From the NCBI RefSeq assembly GCF_025377685.1, contig NZ_JACEHK010000012.1:40237-104236 (forward strand): a DNA stretch of 64,000 bases. The letters are read 5' to 3'. Made by a program: the position numbers and the translations under genes. Shown here one piece after another: positions 27,877 through 35,755 of the stretch. The notes under the pieces are model-generated. The model had not been told where the DNA came from and did not search any database. It saw nothing but the letters and a program-made list of their open reading frames with translations. How positions within the stretch are numbered: the stretch's first letter is position 1; every line of letters starts with the position of its first letter. This stretch comes from Anaerobacillus sp. CMMVII. GTDB lineage: Bacteria > Bacillota > Bacilli > Bacillales > Anaerobacillaceae.

Positions 27877-28655
27877 TAATTAAAATAGTGATTTTGTAAT
27901 TGCTCGTACAAGCCTTCTTTAGCAACACAAATCGTACTAGGTTTTAATAAATTTAGGTCTGCTCCTTCTAATGTAGTCACTCTTGCTCCAACTTCTTTAA
28001 TAATAATTGCACCTGCAGCAAAGTCCCATGGCGATAAATTCAGACTAATATACGCATCGGTACGATTGGCTGCGACTGAAGCCATTTCTATCGCTGCAGC
28101 CCCATACGCACGGGTGCCACGACAATCTCGAATAAGTGGTATTAAACGTTCATCCTTAATAATCCAACCTGAATTTACTGCAATCAGTGCTTCTTTTACA
28201 TCCGCTTTCTTTAATTTAGGTAATTTTCGCCCATTAAGAAAAGCACCCTCACCTTTTATAGCTGTATACAGCTCGTCAGCCATCACATCGTAAATAATTC
28301 CTACCATCCCTACTCCATTTTCATAAATACCAACAGAAATAGCAAAATGACGTTGTTGATGGACAAAATTTGTTGTACCATCAATAGGGTCAATAATCCA
28401 AACAATCCCATTAAGATCTTTTAGATCTTTTCCAGTTCCTTCTTCACCTAAGATTAAATGGGTTGAAAATTCTCTCGTTATCTCCTCAGTAAAAAAAGCT
28501 TCAATTCTCCTATCCATTTCTGTAACCAAATCATTTGGATTCGACTTATACTCAACGATTCGCTTTTCTTTTAGTGAGTCTCTTATTAAACGAGCAGCTT
28601 CTTTGACTAAACTTTGTGCTCTATTTGCTATGGAATGCCAATCATGGTTACTCAT
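27876..28655 (-). CDS. suhB: Inositol monophosphatase family protein (SuhB/YktC)
   Basis: A 259-residue Mg-dependent phosphatase. Signature residues: LILGEEG near 70, WIIDPIDGTTNFVH near 88 (metal ligands D, D and the GTTNF turn) and SPWDFAAGAIIIKEVGA near 210. It cleaves myo-inositol phosphates or related sugar phosphates such as NADP or fructose bisphosphate in some members; the true substrate is not shown by sequence. The ATG at 28655 is preceded by AAAGGAG. B. subtilis yktC holds the same place beside ykzI. Confidence 0.92.
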   Translation of the reverse strand: MSNHDWHSIANRAQSLVKEAARLIRDSLKEKRIVEYKSNPNDLVTEMDRRIEAFFTEEITREFSTHLILGEEGTGKDLKDLNGIVWIIDPIDGTTNFVHQQRHFAISVGIYENGVGMVGIIYDVMADELYTAIKGEGAFLNGRKLPKLKKADVKEALIAVNSGWIIKDERLIPLIRDCRGTRAYGAAAIEMASVAANRTDAYISLNLSPWDFAAGAIIIKEVGARVTTLEGADLNLLKPSTICVAKEGLYEQLQNHYFN

Positions 28656-28788
28656 TACCTAACTCCTTTTGTTTGTTCTATTGTTTTTTATTATGACATA
28701 AACCAAGATCATTTATAAAGGAATCAGCCCCAACCAAACGCTAATCATTTTTCAAAACCTTTTTTTATCTTTGGTTTTCTTTTTTGAA

Positions 28789-28884
28789 CCCCTTTTCTAA
28801 AAGATTGTTGCTATTAGCTTTTAGGTCGTAACCAAGCGCATGCTTGGTTACGACCTAAAAGCCACAAAGTTTACGAAAACAGCC
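28789..28884. repeat. Short MITE-like element, perfect hairpin core, 96 bp (copy 7)
   Basis: It is bounded by an exact 8-bp duplication TTTTTGAA (28781-28788 and 28885-28892). The ends are CCCCTTTTCTAAAAGATTG and TTTACGAAAACAGCC. The core is one perfect hairpin with 20-bp arms, CTTTTAGGTCGTAACCAAGC, around GCAT. Confidence 0.85.
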
Positions 28885-28985
28885 TTTTTGAAAGAGTAGT
28901 TTCGTTAGGATATTTTTGATATCCAGAAAAAGGATGACATGCTAGGCATTGCCAAGCGTGTCACCCTTAAAGAATTAGAACATAT

Positions 28986-29174
28986 TTAAACTTCTAGTCG
29001 AACTAGCTCTTGACGAAATTTTTCAAGTTTCTTTTTACAATTAGCTATCAATCCATAATCTTTGGCAACCATTGCATCGTGTAGAGTTGCCAACTCATAA
29101 TCGATTTCCAATCGCAGAACAGCAATTCTTTTTTCACCATCTGTTTTCTTAAAGGTCTGAATAACTTGTTCCAT
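28986..29174 (-). CDS. ykzI: YkzI-like small protein
   Basis: A 62-residue charged protein, probably two helices (EKRIAVLRLEIDYELATLHD and DYGLIANCKKKLEKFRQELV). No motif or membrane segment. It lies between suhB and yktB, the place of B. subtilis ykzI, and the length agrees; the identification rests on synteny and size. ATG 29174 has AAAGGAGTG upstream. Function unknown. Confidence 0.7.
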   Translation of the reverse strand: MEQVIQTFKKTDGEKRIAVLRLEIDYELATLHDAMVAKDYGLIANCKKKLEKFRQELVRLEV

Positions 29175-29225
29175 GGTAACCTACACTCCTTTTTTATTAG
29201 TATTCATATCCCTAAATTAGTAACT

Positions 29226-29325
29226 ATGAAATTCATAATTCGTTATTTCCACTACTAGGTTCTAAATGTAGTTGCGTGCTACAGTTCGATTTATATAGCT
29301 CAGTTAAGGGAATTATGAAATTCAT
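29226..29325. repeat. Repeat family H (copy 2)
   Basis: A 100-bp unit with inverted ends ATGAAATTCATAATTC and GAATTATGAAATTCAT, related to the reverse complement of 22422-22535. From here to yktB (about 360 bp) only AT-rich sequence is seen, and no clear promoter. Confidence 0.6.
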
Positions 29326-29691
29326 TTATTTAGAAAGAATTGAGGAGACAAGAGTTTACGGAATTTTCTGATATTTAATCTTTATTTATTATAACATATG
29401 AAAGTGTCCATTAGAATGTTTCTTGATTTTCATTTTTCTTCGAGAAGTATTGAGACCATTTCTAACAAATTAGATCAATAAATATCTTATTAATCAACTT
29501 TCCACGTATTTATAAAAATGAAACTAGGCATAAGCCTTTTTACACCTTCTATTCAATAACGAGACTCTTTCATTTGATTTAATCATTTAAAATTGCAGTA
29601 ATAGAAATACTTATATGATGCTATCTAAATGATATATTTTGACGGCTATGGTAAAATGGTGTCAAATTATTACTGAGAGGATTTGATTTAT

Positions 29692-30312
29692 ATGTTTTCA
29701 GGATTTACAAAAAATGATTTTGATACATTTACAATTGATGGGTTAGATGAACGCATGGCCGCTATTAAAGGACGAATTCAGCCAAAGTTTAAGGAAATTG
29801 GAGACACTTTATGTGATGATCTTTCCGCAGTTAGTGGCAATGAGATGTTTTTACATATCGCAAAACACGCACGAAGAACTGTAAATCCACCGAAAGATAC
29901 TTGGCTTGCCATTTGCCATGATAAACGTGGCTATAAAAAACACCCTCATTTTCAAGTTGGATTGTTTGATGACCATGTCTTCATATGGTTTGCGTTAATT
30001 TATGAGGCGCCTAACAAAAACCACATTGCGGAAGCTTTTTTGAGTAATTTAGACGAGGTTTATGAAACAATTCCTAAAGACTTCGTGATTTCACAAGATC
30101 ATATGAAAAAAGCAGCAAGTAAGGTGTCCGAGATTAACAAATCCGACTTAGAAAATATGCTGATAAGATTTCGCGATGTAAAGAAAGCTGAGTTTCTTGT
30201 TGGACGTCATATCCAAGAAAATGATCCAATTTTGACTAATGGCTATCAATTTACGCAATTTGCTCGAACAACAATGGAATCCTTAATGCCATTATATAAA
30301 ATGTCGTTTTAA
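29692..30312 (+). CDS. yktB: YktB family protein (UPF0637/DUF1054)
   Basis: A 206-residue soluble protein matching the UPF0637 pattern: FTKNDFDTFTIDGLDERMAA at the N-terminus, HIAKHARRTVNPPKDTWLAI in the middle and FLVGRHIQENDPIL near the end. Function is unknown. ATG 29692 is preferred, with GAGAGG 11 bases before it; TTG 29683 is the alternative. It faces yktA across a pair of family G repeats. Confidence 0.93.
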   Translation: MFSGFTKNDFDTFTIDGLDERMAAIKGRIQPKFKEIGDTLCDDLSAVSGNEMFLHIAKHARRTVNPPKDTWLAICHDKRGYKKHPHFQVGLFDDHVFIWFALIYEAPNKNHIAEAFLSNLDEVYETIPKDFVISQDHMKKAASKVSEINKSDLENMLIRFRDVKKAEFLVGRHIQENDPILTNGYQFTQFARTTMESLMPLYKMSF

Positions 30313-30314
30313 CT

Positions 30315-30531
30315 AAGAAAAGCGCAAGGCGCCCGCCTATCGGCGACAAGCAAATGTTCTGTCAGATTAAAAGTGCGCTTTTCACTTTTATATCTGGCAG
30401 GTTATTTGACCTCGAGCCAAGAACATCCCTGAGGCAGCTCCATTGTACCTTTGCGACGAGTACCCGCAGGAGCAGATGGCGCCTGAAGCTAGACACCAAG
30501 TACTAAAAACGCATATGCTTTCTTATCTTTT
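30315..30531. repeat. Convergent-end repeat family G (copy 2)
   Basis: It starts three bases after the yktB stop with AAGAAAAGCGCAAGGCGCC and ends AAGCTAGACACC ... TTCTTATCTTT. Inner pairings include GTCAGAT/ATCTGGC and AAAAGTGCG/CACTTTT. It is joined head-to-tail to copy 3. Confidence 0.75.
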
Positions 30532-30826
30532 AAGAAAAGCGCAAGCGCCCATTTAAGCCCCGTCATGCAAATGTTCTTCGAGAAAAAAGTGTGCTCTTTC
30601 ACTTTTAAAGTGGGAAAAAGTGAAAGAGCACACTTTTTCCTAGGTTATTTGACCTCGAGGTGCTACCATATTTTTGATTTTGCTTTGAAAGTTCACTTTC
30701 CTTTATCTTATAATGATACTACAACCTATTTACATAATTTATCGACGAAAGTGAACTTTCTTTGGGGCTGTTTGGTGGAGCTAGACAGTTATTACCATGT
30801 AATTTTGTAAATTCTTATCTTTAAAT
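30532..30826. repeat. Convergent-end repeat family G with extra palindromes (copy 3)
   Basis: The family start AAGAAAAGCGCAAGCGCCC and end GGAGCTAGACAGTTATTAC are kept. The middle carries two long inverted repeats: AGTGTGCTCTTTCACTTTT with its complement (about 30586-30638), and GAAAGTTCACTTTC with GAAAGTGAACTTTC about 50 bases apart (30687-30763). Confidence 0.75.
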
Positions 30827-30827
30827 A

Positions 30828-30867
30828 AAAAAATTAAGCTTTGGTATCAACCAAGCTTAATTTTTTT
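30828..30867. terminator. Bidirectional terminator at the yktA 3' end
   Basis: Stem of 14 pairs with one bulged T (AAATTAAGCTTTGGT / ACCAAGCTTAATTT), and A and T runs on either side. The yktA stop codon is inside it. Confidence 0.88.
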
Positions 30868-31122
30868 ACTTACAGCATCCTTATTTAATGCTTCCTTAAC
30901 AACATTGTAGCAAATATAGTTAGATTCTTTTTCAAATTCCTTAAAAAGCTGCTTTTCCTCACTTTTACTTGGGACAATAGTTTTAAAGTCTTTGTATAAT
31001 CTTAGAAATTCTTCTCTCTCAACTCCATTTTCATAAGCTTTCTCGACACCGTGGAAAAATTGAACGACCGCTATTACCTCTTCTTTTGTCCAATCGAGTG
31101 AAATTGGAATATTAAAATTCAT
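30847..31122 (-). CDS. yktA: YktA family protein (UPF0223)
   Basis: A 91-residue helical protein with the UPF0223 pattern: PISLDWTKEEVIAVVQFFHG, EEFLRLYKDFKTIVPSKSEE and KQLFKEFEKESNY. Function unknown, soluble. ATG 31122 is preceded by GGGAGG. Order yktA-yktB is conserved with B. subtilis, but here two repeats separate them. Confidence 0.92.
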   Translation of the reverse strand: MNFNIPISLDWTKEEVIAVVQFFHGVEKAYENGVEREEFLRLYKDFKTIVPSKSEEKQLFKEFEKESNYICYNVVKEALNKDAVSKKIKLG

Positions 31123-31174
31123 TCTGTTGTTTCCTCCCTAGATGTTTACACTAAAACAATTCTTGTTCAAAATA

Positions 31175-31306
31175 GGCTGTTTTCTCATAGAATATACTAA
31201 AAAATAGCTAATAATAACATGATATATCAAGGGCTCGGGGCATCTTTTCTAACAAAAGAAGGTATTGAATGAATTCCATGAAGCCTCAATGGTTACAAAA
31301 AGAGCC
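31175..31306. repeat. MITE-like element, core type C, 132 bp (copy 8)
   Basis: The left end is GGCTGTTTTCTCATAG and the right end is ACAAAAAGAGCC. The core GATATATCAAGGGCTCGGGG and CATCTTTTCTAAC is shared with copies 2 and 5a. No matching target duplication remains. Confidence 0.7.
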
Positions 31307-31387
31307 TTTAATTAAGATGAGTTTCCTTTTATATCGTTCTAAAGTATTAATTATTACATTAACTTATAGATTTCTCCAAATACAAGC

Positions 31388-32350
31388 TTAACGTTCTATT
31401 TGGTTCCATCTTTTCTGAATACCTTTTACTTCTACCATCATTCTTTGAAATAACTCGTCGACTGATGGTATATCATTAATTAAACCGATTACCTGTCCAG
31501 CCCAACCAAAACCTTCACTTTCAATACCTTGATATATATATTTTTTATTTGCTTCACCACTTATATACGTTTTTAAATCTTCATAGGTTGCTCCATTTTG
31601 TTCAAGAGAGAGAATTTGATCTGTCCAACTATTCTTCAATGCCCGAGCAGGAGCACCTAAGCTCCTTTTAATAACTACAGTATCATTTTCGGTCAACTGA
31701 ACAAGCTTTTGTTTATAGTCTTCATGGGCATGAATACACTCTTTCGTTGCGACAAAACGAGTCCCCATCTCAATTCCTTCCGCACCTAAAGCAAGCGCAG
31801 CCATCAAACCTCTACCATCACCAATACCACCTGAAGCAATGACAGGAATCGTTACCGCATCAACAACTTGTGGAATTAAGACTAGTGTACTCGTATCGTT
31901 TCTCCCTAAATGTCCGCCACCCTCTTGACCGACAACCATAACTGCATCCGCACCTAATTCTTCCGCTTTGACCGCTTGCCTTTTTGCAGCTACTAACACA
32001 ATCTTCTTTATGTTATGCCCACGCAATTGTTCAAAAATAGGAGCCGGGTTTCCACCAGTCATTGAAACAACAGGAACCTCCTCCTCAATGGCAACTTTTA
32101 CCATGTTTTCAAATGGTCTACCGTGTTGACCAATTGCAAAGTTTACACCAAATGGATTTGACGTTTTTTCTTTCACCTTACGAATTTCCGCTCTAAGTTC
32201 CTCTGGTGACGCTAATGACATTGCAGTAATTTGTCCCAGTCCTCCAGCATTTGATACTGCAGCAGCTAAATCAGAATAGGCTAAGTAGGCTAGACCTCCC
32301 TGAATAATTGGATACTTTGTTTTTAAAAGCTGAGTTACTCTTGTTTGCAA
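31388..32350 (-). CDS. Nitronate monooxygenase / 2-nitropropane dioxygenase family
   Basis: A 320-residue TIM-barrel FMN enzyme. Landmarks: YPIIQGGLAYLAYSDLAAAV at the start, AVSNAGGLGQI, VVGQEGGGHLGR near 142 and IPVIASGGIGDGRGLMAALA near 170. Related proteins oxidise alkyl nitronates or, in the FabK group, reduce enoyl-ACP; the GGGHxGR loop occurs in both, so the exact reaction is open. The start is TTG 32350 behind GGGGGAG. It lies alone between yktA and speA, absent from that spot in B. subtilis. Confidence 0.85.
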   Translation of the reverse strand: MQTRVTQLLKTKYPIIQGGLAYLAYSDLAAAVSNAGGLGQITAMSLASPEELRAEIRKVKEKTSNPFGVNFAIGQHGRPFENMVKVAIEEEVPVVSMTGGNPAPIFEQLRGHNIKKIVLVAAKRQAVKAEELGADAVMVVGQEGGGHLGRNDTSTLVLIPQVVDAVTIPVIASGGIGDGRGLMAALALGAEGIEMGTRFVATKECIHAHEDYKQKLVQLTENDTVVIKRSLGAPARALKNSWTDQILSLEQNGATYEDLKTYISGEANKKYIYQGIESEGFGWAGQVIGLINDIPSVDELFQRMMVEVKGIQKRWNQIER

Positions 32351-32611
32351 TTTTACTCCCCCATTTCACTAGTTCTTTAACCATCGGTATAACTATACAA
32401 ATATTTCACTAATATTTTCTATGAAAACGTAGAAAACTCCTTTTAAAAGGAATTATTCATTTTTTACTTTGAATTTTTATGCTTATTTGATATACTCATT
32501 TTTGTTTTGAAGAATTTAATAAAACTAGCTTTTAAAAAAGTATATTAGAACGGCCCGTTTAATTACCGACGTTAAAATATATAATTTTCGTTATGAGGTG
32601 AATTGACAATT

Positions 32612-34090
32612 ATGTCCCAAGAAAAAACTCCATTATTTACCGGATTAATCGAACATGCAAAAAAAAATCCGGTTCAGTTTCATATTCCAGGTCATAAAAA
32701 AGGAACGGGAATGGATCCTGAGTTTCGTAACTTTATAGGAGAAAATGCTTTATCAATTGATTTGATTAACATTGGTCCACTTGATGATTTACATCATCCA
32801 CACGGAATGATCAAAGAGGCTCAACATTTAGCTGCAGAAGCGTTTGGAGCAGATCATACATTCTTTTCTGTTCAGGGTACAAGCGGCGCCATCATGACGA
32901 TGATCATGAGTGTCTGCGGTCCTGGAGATAAAATCATCGTTCCTAGAAACGTCCATAAATCAATTATGTCGGCGATTATCTTTTCTGGAGCAATACCAAT
33001 TTTTATTCATCCAGTCATTGACCCCAATTTAGGGATTAGCCACGGAATTACACTAGAGGCAGTTGAAAAAGCGTTAAAAGCGCATCCTGACGCTAAAGGG
33101 GTATTAGTTATCAACCCAACTTATTTTGGGATTTCGGCTAATTTAGAAAAAATTGTAGAATTAGCTCACAGTCATGGAGTTCCTGTCCTTGTTGATGAGG
33201 CTCATGGAGTTCATATACATTTTCATGACGAATTGCCGATGTCTGCTATGCAAGCTGGTGCAGATATGGCAGCTACAAGTGTTCATAAGCTTGGTGGATC
33301 AATGACCCAAAGCTCTGTCTTAAATGTCAAAGGAAACTTAGTTTCCCCAAAGCGAGTACAGTCAATTATTAGCATGTTAACAACAACATCTACTTCTTAT
33401 TTACTATTAGCTTCGCTTGACGTTGCTAGAAAACAATTAGCAACAAAAGGATACGATCTAATTGATCGCACAATAAAATTGGCAAATGAAACAAGACAAA
33501 AGATTAATAATATTGAAGGCCTTTACTGTGTGGGTCCAGAAATCCTTGGAACAAAAGCAACGTTTGACTTTGACCCAACTAAAATGATTATTTCTGTTAG
33601 AAGTTTGGGGATTACCGGATATGACGTAGAAGTTTGGCTAAGAGAAAATTACAATATAGAAGTTGAATTATCAGATCTTTACAACATTCTTTGTATCGTT
33701 TCAATTGGTGATAATACTGAAACCACTGGAATCCTAATTGAAGCGTTAAGTGAGTTAGCTGCTAAGTTTCTAGGTGGAAAACAAGTTGAAGAAAAGAAGT
33801 TTATATCTGTTCATGTTCCTGACATTCCAACATTAGGCTTATTACCTAGAGATGCCTTTTATTCTGAAACAGAAGTAATTCCGTTTAAAGAATCTGCTGG
33901 AAGAATAATAGCCGAGTTTGTCATGGTTTATCCTCCTGGAATACCTATTTTTATCCCTGGTGAGATTATCACTGAAGATAATATTGAGTATATTCAAGAA
34001 AATATTGACGTCGGATTACCAGTTCAAGGCCCTGAAGACGAAACATTTAAAAACATTCGGGTCATTAAAGAACACAAAGCAATTATTTAA
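32612..34090 (+). CDS. speA: Arginine decarboxylase (Orn/Lys/Arg decarboxylase fold III)
   Basis: A 492-residue PLP enzyme converting arginine to agmatine, the first step of polyamine synthesis in Bacillus. Motifs: VQFHIPGHKKGTGMDPEF at the N-terminus, FFSVQGTSGAIMTM, VDEAHGVHIHF and the PLP lysine in SVHKLGGSMTQSS (about residue 229). It aligns closely in pattern and length with B. subtilis SpeA (490 residues). ATG 32612 has GAGGTGA eleven bases upstream. It is followed by SR1 on the other strand, the B. subtilis order. Confidence 0.95.
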   Translation: MSQEKTPLFTGLIEHAKKNPVQFHIPGHKKGTGMDPEFRNFIGENALSIDLINIGPLDDLHHPHGMIKEAQHLAAEAFGADHTFFSVQGTSGAIMTMIMSVCGPGDKIIVPRNVHKSIMSAIIFSGAIPIFIHPVIDPNLGISHGITLEAVEKALKAHPDAKGVLVINPTYFGISANLEKIVELAHSHGVPVLVDEAHGVHIHFHDELPMSAMQAGADMAATSVHKLGGSMTQSSVLNVKGNLVSPKRVQSIISMLTTTSTSYLLLASLDVARKQLATKGYDLIDRTIKLANETRQKINNIEGLYCVGPEILGTKATFDFDPTKMIISVRSLGITGYDVEVWLRENYNIEVELSDLYNILCIVSIGDNTETTGILIEALSELAAKFLGGKQVEEKKFISVHVPDIPTLGLLPRDAFYSETEVIPFKESAGRIIAEFVMVYPPGIPIFIPGEIITEDNIEYIQENIDVGLPVQGPEDETFKNIRVIKEHKAII

Positions 34091-34109
34091 TGTGACATAC
34101 TATTTAAAG

Positions 34110-34135
34110 ACTCACAGGCTACTGTGAGTTTTTTA
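34110..34135 (+). terminator. Terminator of speA
   Basis: Stem ACTCACA / TGTGAGT with a 6-nt loop, followed by TTTTTT. Confidence 0.85.
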
Positions 34136-34139
34136 GTAC

Positions 34140-34262
34140 TATTACGCTTTTTCAGCGTTCTTTTGGAACATTAACCTGTAATCGTCAAAAATTACAAACC
34201 TCTCGTGGCATGGTGCCTGGAACTAGACATTAATTACAAACACCGGTATGCTTTCTTGCCAT
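34140..34262. repeat. Remnant of repeat family G (copy 4)
   Basis: Only the right part is clear: GGTGCCTGGAACTAGACATT, then ATTAC and CTTTCTTGCC. An ACGCTTTTTCAGCGTT hairpin replaces the usual start. It again lies between convergent units (speA and SR1). Confidence 0.45.
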
Positions 34263-34315
34263 AAAAAAAAGGGTAGACAAGTTTTATTGTCTACCCTGGC
34301 TATATATTAATTAGA

Positions 34316-34438
34316 TTATTTTTTGCACTGTTGGTTTTTATTACAATCATTACAGCATGTTCCATATAATGTAGATACCTTCTCAGCCTCAAAATGCTCG
34401 ATTACTTTCCCACAAGTTTGACAAACGATAACACCCAT
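34316..34438 (-). CDS. SR1P, GapA-binding peptide
   Basis: A 40-residue peptide, MGVIVCQTCGKVIEHFEAEK then VSTLYGTCCNDCNK, matching the SR1P family with its two cysteine pairs (CQTC and CCNDC), a likely zinc site. In B. subtilis SR1P binds GapA and promotes its contact with RNase J1, whose gene (rnjA) is also in this window. ATG 34438 is preceded by AAAAGGAGTG. It is the coding part of the SR1 RNA. Confidence 0.92.
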   Translation of the reverse strand: MGVIVCQTCGKVIEHFEAEKVSTLYGTCCNDCNKNQQCKK

Positions 34439-34459
34439 TCAATTCACTCCTTTTAGTTT

Positions 34460-34474
34460 TTGAAAGCGCTTCAA
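34460..34474 (-). promoter_or_regulatory. cre-like operator of SR1 (one base short)
   Basis: TTGAAAGCGCTTCAA resembles the CcpA site TGAAAGCGCTTTCA, but one T is lacking in one half. It lies at about +7 to +21 of the SR1 transcript, a roadblock position. B. subtilis SR1 is repressed under glycolytic conditions, mainly by CcpN. Confidence 0.55.
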
Positions 34475-34487
34475 CGTCCTTATATTA

Positions 34488-34516
34488 ATAATAATATGTC
34501 ACATTAGTTCTGTCAA
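34488..34516 (-). promoter_or_regulatory. SigA promoter of SR1
   Basis: On the minus strand TTGACA (34511-34516), a 17-base spacer and TATTAT (34488-34493). A near-consensus promoter at the right distance before the SR1P ribosome site. Confidence 0.85.
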
Positions 34517-34545
34517 CAACAAATTGTATAACACATTTAGTCTAA

Positions 34546-34580
34546 AAGAAAAAAGAAGCCAAACATTTTTGGCTTCTTCA
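34546..34580 (-). terminator. Terminator of the DUF3055 gene
   Basis: Stem AAGAAGCC / GGCTTCTT with a 10-nt loop, followed on the minus strand by a T-rich tract. Confidence 0.8.
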
Positions 34581-34591
34581 AACATCTACAT

Positions 34592-34888
34592 TTAGTATTG
34601 TGATTCAAAACTCATAGTTGGTAATTTACGAGCAAAAAACAAAGCAAGATCCTGCGCTTCTTTATCGCAATTAATTTGAAATACTTTCTTTACATGCTCC
34701 CAATTTTCCGCTTCCTCAGAACAAATTAATGTGGAACGCCCAGTTTGCATGCAGACAACAAGAGGCTTTCCAAAGAACATATTTGTGTAAATAATTCCGA
34801 AATCATATCGTGCATTTTCAGTAGTAAACCCAATAAACTGTACCTTAACATCTTCTTGCTCGTCATAAAGTCTTTCAAACAGGTTCAT
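34592..34888 (-). CDS. DUF3055-family protein
   Basis: A 98-residue soluble protein with LFERLYDEQEDVKVQFIGFT, RYDFGIIYTNMFFGKPLVVC and FFARKLPTMSFESQY at the end, the pattern of the DUF3055 (SAV0927-like) family of Bacilli. No function is known. The start is ATG 34888, where AAAGGAGGCG lies eight bases upstream; ATG 34957 would add 23 unsupported residues. It has its own terminator. Confidence 0.8.
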   Translation of the reverse strand: MNLFERLYDEQEDVKVQFIGFTTENARYDFGIIYTNMFFGKPLVVCMQTGRSTLICSEEAENWEHVKKVFQINCDKEAQDLALFFARKLPTMSFESQY

Positions 34889-35082
34889 TAGCGACGCCTC
34901 CTTTTTAAAAGTATTCTGAATTTTATTATAACTAAAATAATTATAATAGTCAAACATTTGTTTTAAAGGAAAAAAACAACACTGAGATCATAAAACCTAA
35001 CAAAAATGGGAAAATACTCATAGCTGGCACATGAAATGCCCTATAAAAATTTAAGAGCATAAAATTCAATTATCAATTAACG

Positions 35083-35544
35083 CTAAGTATTATCAATTGA
35101 CGTATTGTTGTATTGTTTACTCCGTATTTCAATAAATCTAGAAATTTCCTCAAGAAAAATGATATCCTCTTCGGTAACTATATATTGGGCCTCTTCACAT
35201 TCAACAAAAAGGATCCCATTTAACTGATGACCATTATAAAAGGGCGCATAGGCCATCGTTTTATTATTTTGATTATGTATAGTAACTTTACCCCTAATAC
35301 TACAAATGCTAAACATCCCTTCACCATATTTAACGATCTTTTTCTCTGAAATATTACCGAACCCAAATAAATAACTAAAGAAACCATCTTGACAGATATA
35401 TATAGCAACACCAAAGTTTTTTGTGAGATGACCGCCAATTGTATTGATAACGCCTAAATATAAATCAGGAAGTGTAGAAACTCGTTCGGCAATCATCCCT
35501 ACTTCAAGTCTTAGTTCATCAAGTTTATCTGACTTTTCATTCAC
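35083..35544 (-). CDS. GAF-domain protein
   Basis: A 153-residue cytosolic protein. After a short helical lead (KSDKLDELRLEVGMIAERVS) there is one GAF-like domain (about 30-140), seen in FGVAIYICQDGFFSYLFGFG, APFYNGHQLNGILFVECEEA and EDIIFLEEISRFIEIRSK. No output domain is attached, so it may be a small-molecule sensor or a free methionine-sulfoxide-reductase relative; the cysteine pattern needed for the latter is not evident. The start is GTG 35544 with TTGGAGGG upstream. Confidence 0.72.
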   Translation of the reverse strand: MNEKSDKLDELRLEVGMIAERVSTLPDLYLGVINTIGGHLTKNFGVAIYICQDGFFSYLFGFGNISEKKIVKYGEGMFSICSIRGKVTIHNQNNKTMAYAPFYNGHQLNGILFVECEEAQYIVTEEDIIFLEEISRFIEIRSKQYNNTSIDNT

Positions 35545-35755
35545 CAGAAATCCCTCCAAAAATAAAACTAATTTCAAATGCTAGAAGTTATTTTACACTC
35601 TAAAATACATGAGTTATTACAGCGTTTTAAGACATTTTTTAAATGTTATAAAGATAGAATCTTCATGATAATATCATGACATTCACGCAAATTCTGTCAT
35701 GTTTTGTCTATTGGTTGGAAATAATTTTAAAATAAGAAAGAAAAGGAGCACTAGC

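Larger units (their letters stand above)
34262..34481 (-). ncRNA. sr1: SR1 dual-function regulatory RNA
   Basis: Transcription is predicted from about 34481 to a strong terminator at 34262-34297 (stem GGGTAGACA / TGTCTACCC, then T8), about 215 nt, close to the 205-nt B. subtilis SR1. It encodes the peptide SR1P and lies beside speA as in B. subtilis. There, SR1 also base-pairs with ahrC mRNA to block its translation; whether that pairing is kept here was not tested. The control elements just upstream support a glycolysis-regulated RNA. Confidence 0.8.

Noticed and set aside
30565..30810. 81-residue frame inside the family G repeat
   Set aside because: It is read through the inverted arms; no ribosome site, and the composition follows the palindromes.
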